Assembly: GCF_003732425.1 (NCBI RefSeq)
Contig: NZ_MOBX01000013.1
Span: 1-64,000, forward strand
Length of the DNA: 64,000 nucleotides
Direction of reading: 5' to 3'
Source of the DNA: Pseudomonas fluorescens
GTDB lineage: Bacteria; Pseudomonadota; Gammaproteobacteria; Pseudomonadales; Pseudomonadaceae
Position numbers and translations under genes: made by a program. Positions 8,365 to 16,862 of the stretch are shown piece after piece (position 1 is the first letter of the stretch; every line of letters starts with the position of its first letter). The notes below the pieces were generated by a model, which worked only from the letters and a program-made list of their open reading frames with translations, was not told where the DNA came from and did not search any database.

Positions 8365-10593
8365 TCAAGCCGTGTTCGCTATTGCACCTTGCGGGATTTG
8401 GGCAACCCGTACTATGGCTTGGTTCTCTTTATGGTCAGTCCATCGTTGAATTTGAGTTTTCAAATCCGGTAACTCGGCACGATCACCGTAAACGTCGGAA
8501 AGCTCTACGGTTGTTTGCTCCAATAAATCAATGTTTTTCAGCGTGGACTCGATATTTTTGAGTTCTTTTTGATTATGACTCACTGCCAGAGCAATTTCCT
8601 TCTGGCGGGTTTGGAGATCAGACATAGTTGATCTTCTCTGTATGGCCGTTGCGCGATCCTGAGGTCTCCCCTCAATTGTTCCACCTGGAAATTCAACTTG
8701 TTGCGTGGTCTGCCACTTTTCCAATTCAGAACGATAGAATTCCAATTGGGTACGCAAGTTGAGCGCTTCGCGCGGAGTAATAATTTTTCCGCCACTGGTT
8801 TGTGTGTCTTGCCAGCGACGTAAAGTCGCCCAACAGGCGGGAATGTAGCCGCCAAGCATCGTATGATCGGCTCCGTTCATTACTTGTACTCCGAAATTGC
8901 TACGTTCAGGAGTGTCATTGTTTTTGATATTCGCATAACAAAGCTGCGTCATTGCAGACTCTTCATATCCTTCACAACCCGGAGTCCATAGGACCGATGA
9001 AATCTGGTTGCCTGGCAGCCTCAATGGGGTGAAGTAGCGTTGTATGCCATGATGTCGGTAGGGCTTCCCACCGAACCGATTCAATCCGGCACCGAAGACG
9101 ATTCCCCCTACAATCGGTGCGACTCCTCCGGTGACAGTGGCGGCGACTCCTGTAACCCAGACCGCTTGCTTAGTATCCATCCAGGCCGCGGGTACGCTGG
9201 GTACCGGGTCATTATTGTTCACGATTCGGTGATGAACGAGAGTTTTCGCTTTTTCGACAAAATCTGCGTCACCTGCTCTAGGCGAACCAAAGGTGTAGAG
9301 AATGACTTGTTCATCATAGTTTTGACGTATCCATTCAGCTAACAAGAGCGCAATCGCCCCCCCGAGGCTGTGACCACAAACCACAACACGCTGGCCATTT
9401 GTAAGAAATCTTTCGAGATATTTGGTTATAAAAGGTTGTAATACGACGTAGGCTTCATGAAATCCTTGGTGAGCCTTACCGACACCATCTTTAATCGGGA
9501 CTTGCTCTGCATCTCCATCGCGCAAGGCATCCCACTTTTCCGCTGTTCCACGTATTGCTATCAGAATCATACGATCGTCATGCGTTGCATACGCTTGAGT
9601 ATCGGTCTTTTTTGAATCCAATGAATACCCGCGCGCATCATTGAAAAAATGAACTTGCGATGGAGTTTCCTGTTCGCTTGGATTTATATAGAGTTTTGGA
9701 TCGTAAGGAATGATCTCCAATCGTTTTGAGTAGGGGGTGTCTTCAACAATTGGATAGTTTACTGTTTTAGCATCGGCGTAACGCATGGGTTCCTGGTGGC
9801 AAGCCAGGCAGGTTTGCAGTACATGTCCGACCGTTCCGACAGTAGGGAATGTTATTTCTTGTCCAGGCTTTCTTGGTTTTGAGTCTTCTGGATTTTCGGG
9901 TGCATTCGGATTTTCAGGGGATTGCCCAAAATCACCATAACTTAGCGTTGCAAATAACGAAAGGTTGTAAAGATTTACTGCGCTGAAGGTAGGCGCCAAG
10001 GAGATAAGTGGTCTGAATGCCCTTAATGCACGTACTTCTAGAACGTAATGTTTATCTGGTAGAAGCGCCGTTCCATAATCTGGCACTTTTCCTTCACCAA
10101 AGTCACAGGCTAGTTTTGTCCAGCCGTAAGGGACAGGTTTGGATAGTTTTGCCGGAGCGGGTAAGTGGCTTTTGTGCTTTACAAATTGGCGGACCTCTAC
10201 GTTGTAATATTCTGCCTTTTCCGACGAGGCTCTATAAGCGCCGCTTTTAGCGGTGCTACCGATTGGGCGATGTAACGTTTTTTCAGCCGCGACCTGAAAA
10301 TCCGTCAAGGGGATTGGATAATCTTTTCGGTCGACAAGGTTTTCATACCAAGCGTCTCCACCGGAATATGATTTTGCTAACGTTAAAGTTACTGGGCCTT
10401 TGTAGTTGTTGGTGACCTTCGCGTATCCGTCACTGTCCAAGTTACCATTGTATTTTTGCCCCTCTGCGTCGATCAATTCATAGCTTAAGCCTGCGTATGG
10501 TTTGCCGTCACCAAACTCATCAACCAATCTAAAGCTTACCCAGCTGCCCCGGGCGGGGCAGACACTTTTGTCACACAGGTATGGGTCCGTCAT
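8365..10593 (-). CDS. T6SS class 3 lipase effector (Tle type)
   Basis: A 742-residue probable phospholipase delivered by type VI secretion. Residues 1-100 form a beta-rich cap (WVSFRLVDEFGDGKPYAGLSYEL) like the N-termini of T6SS cargo. The central part is a class 3 lipase with nucleophile elbow CGHSLGG (serine about 409) and a following GSPRAGD loop, then HRIVNNNDPVPSVP. The C-terminus, about the last 130 residues, is rich in helical heptad-like sequence. It lacks a signal peptide, as expected for VgrG cargo. A CLACH motif (262-266) precedes the lipase domain. The gene is 11 bases downstream of the lipoprotein and in one cluster with vgrG and DUF4123. The exact Tle subfamily is not assigned; Tle2-like class 3 lipases are the closest comparison. 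Confidence 0.88.
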   Translation of the reverse strand: MTDPYLCDKSVCPARGSWVSFRLVDEFGDGKPYAGLSYELIDAEGQKYNGNLDSDGYAKVTNNYKGPVTLTLAKSYSGGDAWYENLVDRKDYPIPLTDFQVAAEKTLHRPIGSTAKSGAYRASSEKAEYYNVEVRQFVKHKSHLPAPAKLSKPVPYGWTKLACDFGEGKVPDYGTALLPDKHYVLEVRALRAFRPLISLAPTFSAVNLYNLSLFATLSYGDFGQSPENPNAPENPEDSKPRKPGQEITFPTVGTVGHVLQTCLACHQEPMRYADAKTVNYPIVEDTPYSKRLEIIPYDPKLYINPSEQETPSQVHFFNDARGYSLDSKKTDTQAYATHDDRMILIAIRGTAEKWDALRDGDAEQVPIKDGVGKAHQGFHEAYVVLQPFITKYLERFLTNGQRVVVCGHSLGGAIALLLAEWIRQNYDEQVILYTFGSPRAGDADFVEKAKTLVHHRIVNNNDPVPSVPAAWMDTKQAVWVTGVAATVTGGVAPIVGGIVFGAGLNRFGGKPYRHHGIQRYFTPLRLPGNQISSVLWTPGCEGYEESAMTQLCYANIKNNDTPERSNFGVQVMNGADHTMLGGYIPACWATLRRWQDTQTSGGKIITPREALNLRTQLEFYRSELEKWQTTQQVEFPGGTIEGRPQDRATAIQRRSTMSDLQTRQKEIALAVSHNQKELKNIESTLKNIDLLEQTTVELSDVYGDRAELPDLKTQIQRWTDHKENQAIVRVAQIPQGAIANTA

Positions 10594-10604
10594 CGGGAAT
10601 GTCC

Positions 10605-11465
10605 TTATTCAGTGCAAGACGGATATACCGTACACTCGCGGCCGTTCATTTTAAATTTTTTGAAAGTAGGAGGAGTTTGGCACCTGTTTGATGTTGTGCT
10701 GCCCTGACAAGGCTTCCAGCCCTTCGTAGTTTTAATCCAGCGATTGTTCATGCTGGGCTCTTCGTCTTTTGATAGACGGAAGGTGAATTTTACGTTTTTA
10801 CCGTTAATACTTGATCGTTCAATTGAACCGCCCGGTTTGCTGCGTTCAAAATAGTCAGATGACACGTCCCAATCGGTATTTGCCGCGCTGCAAGATAATA
10901 TTTTGGAAATCCCGTTTTTTTCGATTCTCGCAACGCTGAGTTGAAACATCCAGGTGCACAGGCCTCTAAATTCAGGGTTCTCAGTCAAAGGCGGCGCTGA
11001 ATCTCCAATAGCGGTACTGCCTATTACAGAAATTGCTCCGATATCCCCGCCGATATCCAATGAAGATGTGCCATAGCGGCCGTCAATGGCCATGTCTACG
11101 CGAGTCAGCTCCATCTTGCATCCGGCTATGCGATAACTGAGAGGAATATTGAAGCGGGCGGTTTGCTCTATATCTTTTACATCAATCTGATCAGTTTTTT
11201 GATGTCGCCGGGTCACCTCTCCTCCCAAACCAGCTGAATAGATTTTACAATCCTGACCAGCTAGTGGTGAATATTGTGATTTTGCCGTCAAACCAAAGTT
11301 GGCAGGTGTAGTCGCTACTAGGGTAAAAGAGTCGGTCCCGTAGTGGCTTGTAATGTCTTCAATGCTGCTTTGAGCAATTTGGCCTGCAGAGGTGCAGGCA
11401 CCGATTAAAGGAAGCGTCAGAAGTAATAAAGACTTTAAATTGAATGAAAGTGATGGGTTACTCAT
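10605..11465 (-). CDS. T6SS-island lipoprotein
   Basis: A 286-residue lipoprotein with signal peptide and lipobox LIGAC (lipidated Cys about 24). I do not recognise the mature domain; it contains several cysteines (CKIYSAG, GCKMEL, GLCTWMF, CSAAN and a Cys-rich tail ending YPSCTE), suggesting disulphide bonds in the periplasm. It sits between the DUF4123 adaptor and the lipase effector. Immunity to T6SS lipases is often provided by periplasmic lipoproteins, so it is a reasonable immunity candidate, but this is inference; the DUF3304 proteins are competing candidates. AGGAAGCGACAA precedes the ATG. Confidence 0.75.
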   Translation of the reverse strand: MSNPSLSFNLKSLLLLTLPLIGACTSAGQIAQSSIEDITSHYGTDSFTLVATTPANFGLTAKSQYSPLAGQDCKIYSAGLGGEVTRRHQKTDQIDVKDIEQTARFNIPLSYRIAGCKMELTRVDMAIDGRYGTSSLDIGGDIGAISVIGSTAIGDSAPPLTENPEFRGLCTWMFQLSVARIEKNGISKILSCSAANTDWDVSSDYFERSKPGGSIERSSINGKNVKFTFRLSKDEEPSMNNRWIKTTKGWKPCQGSTTSNRCQTPPTFKKFKMNGRECTVYPSCTE

Positions 11466-11517
11466 TTGTCGCTTCCTGAGAAAACGTTAAAAACATAACT
11501 AAACTGGATTGATGAAC

Positions 11518-12342
11518 TCAACTGAATACTCGTTGGCATCTTGCAAAATGCTCCTGAGGTGTTTCTCCTGGCAAAGGCTCCCAGGCTATATCTTGCATAC
11601 ATTGCTCTGATAGTCGCCTGCTCAACATCAACTCACGATGTTCTGGTAGTTGCCAACTCCAGGCGTCCAGCAAGTCCATTTGGTCTTCCAGCCACTCACT
11701 GACAACCCGTGTTTCCGCCAGAGCGGCCGCAGCCTCTACGTGATGGGTCATCAACCACCGTTTCAAATTTTCGCGCAGGATGCTTCGAGCCTGTTCACCA
11801 GACTCGGGATTACGCAACCACGGCTGTGGACTCGGTACCGGATACATTCCAGGTCTGCTGTTATCCGCGCTTTGCCATTGATTCTGATCCCAATACAACA
11901 CACTGCTGATCGGCCCGAGCAGCAGCGGCCATTCGGTTTCTTTCATATTGCCGAGGCAGCGGGCGAGGACGCGGTTGTCTTGGAAGCGGAACAGCGAGCG
12001 TTCGCCGTCTTCGTCGATGACCATGCGAGCGATCCAGTGCTGGGTGAGGCTGTCGAGGTCAGCCTTGTCCATGCTGCCGATCCAGCCCCAGTTACGCTGG
12101 GGGCCATCGAGCAGTTTGCGGAACGCTTCGTTGCCTGGGTTATGCAACTCGGTCAACCACGGGCTGATGGCGGCAAACTGGGCGAACTCGGTGCGGCGGT
12201 AGAGTTGCACCGAGTGTTGCATGACACCGGCACTGTACAGAGATGTTATTGGGTTGGGTTCGGCGAGGCTGTCCAATGACAGAATCAGTACGCGGTTGAG
12301 GCGGGACTGCTCGCCCAGCCAATTGTTGAGTGCATCGCTCAT
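11518..12342 (-). CDS. DUF4123 T6SS effector adaptor
   Basis: A 274-residue DUF4123 (Tap/TEC-type) chaperone that loads an effector on its cognate VgrG tip. Typical features are the N-terminal RVLILSLDSLAEPN strand, the middle block GWIGSMDKADLDSLTQHW followed by MVIDEDGERSLFRFQD, and LGPISSVLYWD. The start at 12342 overlaps the vgrG stop as ATGA, so translation is coupled. Being directly between vgrG and the lipase gene, it most likely serves that lipase. Confidence 0.92.
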   Translation of the reverse strand: MSDALNNWLGEQSRLNRVLILSLDSLAEPNPITSLYSAGVMQHSVQLYRRTEFAQFAAISPWLTELHNPGNEAFRKLLDGPQRNWGWIGSMDKADLDSLTQHWIARMVIDEDGERSLFRFQDNRVLARCLGNMKETEWPLLLGPISSVLYWDQNQWQSADNSRPGMYPVPSPQPWLRNPESGEQARSILRENLKRWLMTHHVEAAAALAETRVVSEWLEDQMDLLDAWSWQLPEHRELMLSRRLSEQCMQDIAWEPLPGETPQEHFARCQRVFS

Positions 12343-14411
12343 GCGGTAGCTCCGAGATCGCATTTGCCTTCGCGGCAGGCTTCACAAATCGGGCAGCGAG
12401 TATTGCCAGCTGCACGAGCTGCTTTGGCCATCGCCATTTGCACGGCGGCCGGGACTAGTAGAGCGCCTGCCTTGTCTTTCGCGGCAGCCCATGGAATGAA
12501 GGGTTCCAGAATTCCGATCCCGGTCCCTACGCCAGGCGCGCCGCCCGTGTTGACCTTCACCTCAGCCCCGCTGATGGTTACGCCACCGGCATCGACCTTC
12601 ACAAAGCTCCCACCAGCCTTGGCCGTGAGCTCCATGCCACCCTCAACCACAACCTTTTCGCCAGCGTGGTAGTGGATTTCGGTTCCGGCTTCAACGAATT
12701 GAGCAGTCCCCACCTTCAAATGCTGCGTCACACCCACGGTCAGGTGATCATCCGCACGCATCTCGCTGATGCGATCCAGATGCGTAATCCGGTGCTCTTC
12801 AACCTTGAACTCACTCAGCGTATTGGCTTCAACGGTGTCATGCCGTTCGTTACCCACACGAATCTTCTGGTCGTGCTCGATGTTCTCATCCCAATCGCGC
12901 TGGGCGTGGATGTAGATCTGCTCTACACCTTTCTTGTCTTCGATGCGGAATTCGTTGTAGCCCTTGCCGCCCGGTGAACTCAGGGTCTTGAACGTGCTGC
13001 GGGTTTTGTTCGCCGGCAGGTCGTAGGGGACGACGTTTTCCTTGTGGTACAGGCAACCGGTGACCAGCGGCTGGTCGGGATCGCCTTCAAGGAAGGTGAC
13101 GAGGACTTCCATGCCGATGCGCGGGATGGCGATGCCGCCGTACGCGGCGCCGGCCCAGCCGCTGGCGACGCGCATCCAACAGGTGGTTTTGTCGTCGCCC
13201 TGGCCATCGCGGTCCCAGTGGAATTGCACTTTGATGCGGCCGTACTGGTCGCAGTGGATTTCTTCGCCTGCGGGGCCGGTGACGACGGCGGTCTGGCTGC
13301 CGAGGACTTTCGGTTTCGGGTGTTCAAGGGCAGGGCGGTAGTGCGCGTCCCATGGGGTGGCGAGGAAGCTGTTGCGGTAGCCCTGGTGGAAATCGCTTTT
13401 GTGGTCGGTGACGTCGCTGGTGACGTTTTCGCCGAGCACTTGCGGTTGTTTGCCTTCGTGGAAGACTTCCAGCAGCAGCCACAGGTCGTTCCATTCGGCG
13501 CGCGGGTGTTCGGCGAGCGTGAGGAAATGGCCGCTGGTGAGGGTCGGTTCGTCACCTTTGCCTTCGGCGAGTTTGTAGTCGCTGCGATGGCGTTCGAGGG
13601 CGCGGGTGGAGAGGAATTTGCCGCGCTCGCGGGTGGTGAAGCGGCCGGGGTAGTCGTAGTCCTCGAGGTCCGGGGCGAACTCGGTTTTGACTGCGCCTTC
13701 GGGGAGGATTTTCGGTTTTTCGAAGTCGTAATCGCGGCGGCTGACGCGGGTAGTGCGGGTTTCCAGGCGCAGGTTGAAGCGTTTGATCACCGGTTTTTCA
13801 GCGGCCATGCCGGAGTCTTGCTGGTAGCTCACCGGCTTCAGCTTGCGGAACACGGTCTGGTCGTCGCCGAACACCAGTTTGTGGCCGCTGCTGCTGTGCT
13901 GGAAGTGGAAGTGAATGCCTTCCTCTTCGCACAGGCGCTGGATGAAATGCAGGTCGGATTCGTCGTACTGCACGCAGTATTCGCGCTGCGGGTATTCGGC
14001 GCCGAGCTGGAAACTGTAGGCGTCGGCGAGGATGCCGCGATCTTCCAGTACCTGAGCGATGATCTTCGGCACGGTCAGTTGCTGGAAAATCTGCTGATCG
14101 TGGTTGTGCCGCAGGTAGGCCAGTTGTGGCACCAGGCTGAGGCTGTAACGGGTCAGGGTTTTGCCGGAATCGCCTTGCTCGATGCGATAGACCAGACCGT
14201 GGATCTTGCCTTCGCCGGTCGGGCCGAAGGTCAGGACGCCGGGCTTATGCAGCAGCTCTTCGAGCTTGAGGTCGGGGCGGGCGCTGACGAGTTCGAGGTC
14301 GAAACGGAACGGTTCGTTGAGGGCTTCGCGACCGGTGAAGCTGAGGACTTGCAGGTCGGCGTTGGCGCCTTCAAGCGTGAGGGTAATGTGGGTTGCGTTG
14401 GCGTCCAGCAT
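12339..14411 (-). CDS. vgrG: VgrG, T6SS spike protein
   Basis: A 690-residue VgrG forming the trimeric puncture tip of the T6SS. It has the gp27-like head (NEPFRFDLELVS, YCVQYDESDLHFIQRLCEEEGIHF), the gp5 OB-fold (HCDQYGRIKVQFHWDRDGQ, SGWAGAAYGG, PRIGMEVLVTFLEGDPDQPLVTG), and the beta-helical needle with repeated short G/V strands. The tail ends with a cysteine motif CPICEACREGKC. No other T6SS structural gene is in the window, so this is an orphan vgrG island. The ATG at 14411 was chosen because the family starts just before the ITLTLEG strand; the frame upstream to 14483 lacks support. Confidence 0.95.
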   Translation of the reverse strand: MLDANATHITLTLEGANADLQVLSFTGREALNEPFRFDLELVSARPDLKLEELLHKPGVLTFGPTGEGKIHGLVYRIEQGDSGKTLTRYSLSLVPQLAYLRHNHDQQIFQQLTVPKIIAQVLEDRGILADAYSFQLGAEYPQREYCVQYDESDLHFIQRLCEEEGIHFHFQHSSSGHKLVFGDDQTVFRKLKPVSYQQDSGMAAEKPVIKRFNLRLETRTTRVSRRDYDFEKPKILPEGAVKTEFAPDLEDYDYPGRFTTRERGKFLSTRALERHRSDYKLAEGKGDEPTLTSGHFLTLAEHPRAEWNDLWLLLEVFHEGKQPQVLGENVTSDVTDHKSDFHQGYRNSFLATPWDAHYRPALEHPKPKVLGSQTAVVTGPAGEEIHCDQYGRIKVQFHWDRDGQGDDKTTCWMRVASGWAGAAYGGIAIPRIGMEVLVTFLEGDPDQPLVTGCLYHKENVVPYDLPANKTRSTFKTLSSPGGKGYNEFRIEDKKGVEQIYIHAQRDWDENIEHDQKIRVGNERHDTVEANTLSEFKVEEHRITHLDRISEMRADDHLTVGVTQHLKVGTAQFVEAGTEIHYHAGEKVVVEGGMELTAKAGGSFVKVDAGGVTISGAEVKVNTGGAPGVGTGIGILEPFIPWAAAKDKAGALLVPAAVQMAMAKAARAAGNTRCPICEACREGKCDLGATA

Positions 14412-14745
14412 GCCTTGAATTCCGTCCGTTGAATAAGCAGGGGACGGATGATGGAGGATTAAGCGGCCTCGTTCAAGGCGCAAAAGCCGTAGGTCTGGCA
14501 GGTTTGCGGTATAGGGAAAACCCTTAGGTGAGGTGTTTCGTCCAATGAAATCGGCCGTTTGTCACGAATTGGCACTCATTGCCGGCGACTTTTCCCACGA
14601 CCCCGGGTTGAAGAATCATCAGTCAGATACAGACTAAAGTCGCCTGTAGCACGTCAAAGCCATCTGCCATCATTGCCGTTCACCCTTGCGTGTCCACTTC
14701 CTCCCGGCTCATTCCGACCTGGGACGGGAGCTATTTTCTGGCTTG

Positions 14746-14760
14746 TTGCGCGCTGCGCAA
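14746..14760. promoter_or_regulatory. Inverted repeat upstream of the OprD-family gene
   Basis: TTGCGC-GCT-GCGCAA, a perfect inverted repeat with a three-base centre, 24 bases before the porin ATG. It could be an operator or a leader hairpin. The remainder of the 372-base vgrG-porin space shows no gene. Confidence 0.3.
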
Positions 14761-14783
14761 ACGCTGCATTGTTGGAGTTTTTC

Positions 14784-16085
14784 ATGCGTCCCCCATTTCC
14801 CCTCATCACCCCGCGCCAGTCGTTTGGCTTCGGAGCCGTTGTGCTGTGCGCAGGTTTTACCGCGCAGGTTCAGGCCAGCGGATTTTTTGAAGACACCACG
14901 GCGAAAATCGAATCGCGCACGGTGTACTTCAACCGCGATTTCCGTGATGGGCACACCGCGAACGATCAGGGCGCCTCCAAGCGTGAAGAGTCGGCTCAGG
15001 GCTTTATTCTCAATCTGCAATCGGGCTACACCGAAGGTACGGTGGGGTTTGGTATCGATGCGCTGGGCATGCTCGGCTTTCAACTCGATTCCAGCCCGGA
15101 CCGCAGCAACAGCGGCTTGCTGCCCTCCAGCGGCAACGACCCGCGCGGCTCGAAAGGTCAGTACGCGAAAATGGGCCTGACCGCCAAGGTCAAGGTCTCG
15201 GACACGGTGCTGAAGTACGGCGCGCTGCTGCCGGATCTGCCGTTGTTGAAATACAACGACGGCCGTTTGCTGCCGACGATGTTCAACGGCGCCATGCTCA
15301 CCTCTAAAGAGGTCAAAGACCTGACCTTCATGGCCGCGCGCCTGGACAAGTACACCGCGCGGGATTCCACCGATTCGCAAGACATCCGCGTGCACTGCAA
15401 GAACAAGCGTTATGCGTGCAACACCACCGCCGACCATTTCGACATGTACGGCTTCGATTACAAGATCAATGATCGCCTGACCGCGCAGTATCACTACGCC
15501 GAACTGGAAGACATTTATCGTCAGCACTTTGTCGGGCTGTTGGGTAATCAACCGTTAGGGGGCGGTGTACTTAAAGCGGATCTGCGTGTGCTGAAAAGTG
15601 CTGACAGCGGTGATGCCAAGGCCGGTTCCATCGATAACCGTGCGTTGAGCGGCATGCTCTCTTACGCGCACAGCGGTCATACCTTCAGCGCCGGTTGGCA
15701 GCGCATGAACGGCGACAACTCGATGCCGTACCTCGATGGCAGTAACCCGTACCTGGTCAACTACGTGCAGGTCAACGACTTCGCCGCCGCGCAGGAACGT
15801 TCCTGGCAGTTGCGTTATGACTATGACTTCAAGGCCATTGGCATTAATGGTTTGAGCTTCCTGACCCGTTATGTAAACGGTGATCACATCAAGGTGTTGG
15901 GCAGTGATCAGGAAGGCAAGGAGTGGGAACGCGATAGCGAGTTGAAGTATGTGATTCAGACGGGCACGTTCAAGGATGTGAGTCTGCGTTTGCGCAATGC
16001 AACGTATCGCACCAACTACGAGAAGTTTGCCCGGGATGTGGATGAGACCCGGTTGATTGTGAGTTATAGCTTCTCCGTCCTGTAA
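14784..16085 (+). CDS. OprD-family outer membrane porin
   Basis: A 433-residue outer membrane channel for uptake of small substrates such as amino acids or carboxylates. The signal peptide ends VQASGFFEDTTA, followed by the family hallmark IESRTVYFNRDFRDG. Alternating amphipathic strands continue to a C-terminal strand ending RLIVSYSFSVL, with the terminal hydrophobic residues expected for BAM recognition. It has the conserved DPRGSKGQYAKMGL and MFNGAMLTSKEVK segments. The substrate cannot be told from sequence. The ATG at 14784 has TTGGAG upstream. A REP palindrome follows and probably ends the transcript. Confidence 0.92.
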   Translation: MRPPFPLITPRQSFGFGAVVLCAGFTAQVQASGFFEDTTAKIESRTVYFNRDFRDGHTANDQGASKREESAQGFILNLQSGYTEGTVGFGIDALGMLGFQLDSSPDRSNSGLLPSSGNDPRGSKGQYAKMGLTAKVKVSDTVLKYGALLPDLPLLKYNDGRLLPTMFNGAMLTSKEVKDLTFMAARLDKYTARDSTDSQDIRVHCKNKRYACNTTADHFDMYGFDYKINDRLTAQYHYAELEDIYRQHFVGLLGNQPLGGGVLKADLRVLKSADSGDAKAGSIDNRALSGMLSYAHSGHTFSAGWQRMNGDNSMPYLDGSNPYLVNYVQVNDFAAAQERSWQLRYDYDFKAIGINGLSFLTRYVNGDHIKVLGSDQEGKEWERDSELKYVIQTGTFKDVSLRLRNATYRTNYEKFARDVDETRLIVSYSFSVL

Positions 16086-16095
16086 CGGCTCCCAA

Positions 16096-16180
16096 TGTAG
16101 GAGCTGCCGCAGGCTGCGATCGTTTGACGTTGATTGTTAAAAACAAGATCAAAAGATCGCAGCCTTCGGCAGCTCCTACA
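16096..16180. repeat. REP palindrome pair
   Basis: Two REP units in opposite orientation (TGTAGGAGCTGCCGCAGGCTGCGATC and GATCGCAGCCTTCGGCAGCTCCTACA) around an AT-rich centre, between the convergent porin and lipoprotein genes. Confidence 0.85.
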
Positions 16181-16196
16181 CGGGATCCCGGAACGA

Positions 16197-16817
16197 CTAC
16201 AACCAATGCCAGAACCGGCTCCAGAACCCCCGATTCAAATCCTCTTTGCACCCGGCGTATTGCCGCGCATAAACATCTGAACGATTCTGCACTTTGCGCG
16301 CCGTTGGCATCAGCCAGGCTTTGCTCGCGTAGGTCTTGTTGCGGAACCCGCCCCAGCCTTCGTGGTAGTTGAGGTACTGGTTATAGGCGTCGTACTTGTA
16401 GACGCCGTTGATCGAGGTGGTCTTGTCCATGTACCAGCCGACAAAGTCGATGGCGTCGTCGAAGTCTTCGCGGTCGGCCCAGTTGCGGCCGGTGCTTTTC
16501 TGGTAGTCGGCCCAGACTTCATCTTTGGCTTGCGCATAACCCGAGGCGGTCGAGACGCGACCCCACGGGATCACCCACAGCAAGTATTTGCGCGGGGTCT
16601 TGGCGTCGTAGCGGTAACCGGATTCCTGATACATGATCGCGAAGGGCACCTGAATCGGCACGCCCCAGCGTTTTTGCGTGACTTGCGCAGCGTCGTACCA
16701 GTCGCTTTTCTCGCGGAAGATTTCGCAGATGTCTTCCGGTGAACGGGGCGGCGAGGTGCCGCACCCGCTCAGTAGCGTTGCCAGTGTCAGTAGTCCAAGC
16801 GTCTGCCTGTAATTCAA
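16197..16817 (-). CDS. Lysozyme-like lipoprotein
   Basis: A 206-residue lipoprotein with a short signal and lipobox LLSGC (Cys about 19). The mature protein has FAIMYQESGYRYDA, with the Glu-Ser pair typical of transglycosylase SLT/goose-lysozyme active sites, followed by GYAQAKDEVWADY and NYHEGWGG. It is probably a peptidoglycan lytic transglycosylase or a relative facing the periplasm; catalytic activity is inferred. The only in-frame start giving a signal peptide is the TTG at 16817. It lies 45 bases downstream of mtlZ on the same strand but is probably not part of mannitol catabolism. Confidence 0.8.
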   Translation of the reverse strand: MNYRQTLGLLTLATLLSGCGTSPPRSPEDICEIFREKSDWYDAAQVTQKRWGVPIQVPFAIMYQESGYRYDAKTPRKYLLWVIPWGRVSTASGYAQAKDEVWADYQKSTGRNWADREDFDDAIDFVGWYMDKTTSINGVYKYDAYNQYLNYHEGWGGFRNKTYASKAWLMPTARKVQNRSDVYARQYAGCKEDLNRGFWSRFWHWL

Positions 16818-16862
16818 AAGCCGTTATCCCGTCGTGCGCAAAAAGGCCGACAGTCTACGCGC

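Noticed and set aside
13044-14432. Long plus-strand frame opposite vgrG
   Set aside because: It is the antisense shadow of the GC-rich vgrG coding strand and encodes no recognisable protein.
14569-14583. Sigma-54 promoter upstream of the OprD-family gene
   Set aside because: TTGGCACTCATTGCC has GG and GC only eight bases apart; the -24/-12 spacing needs ten, so it does not fit.
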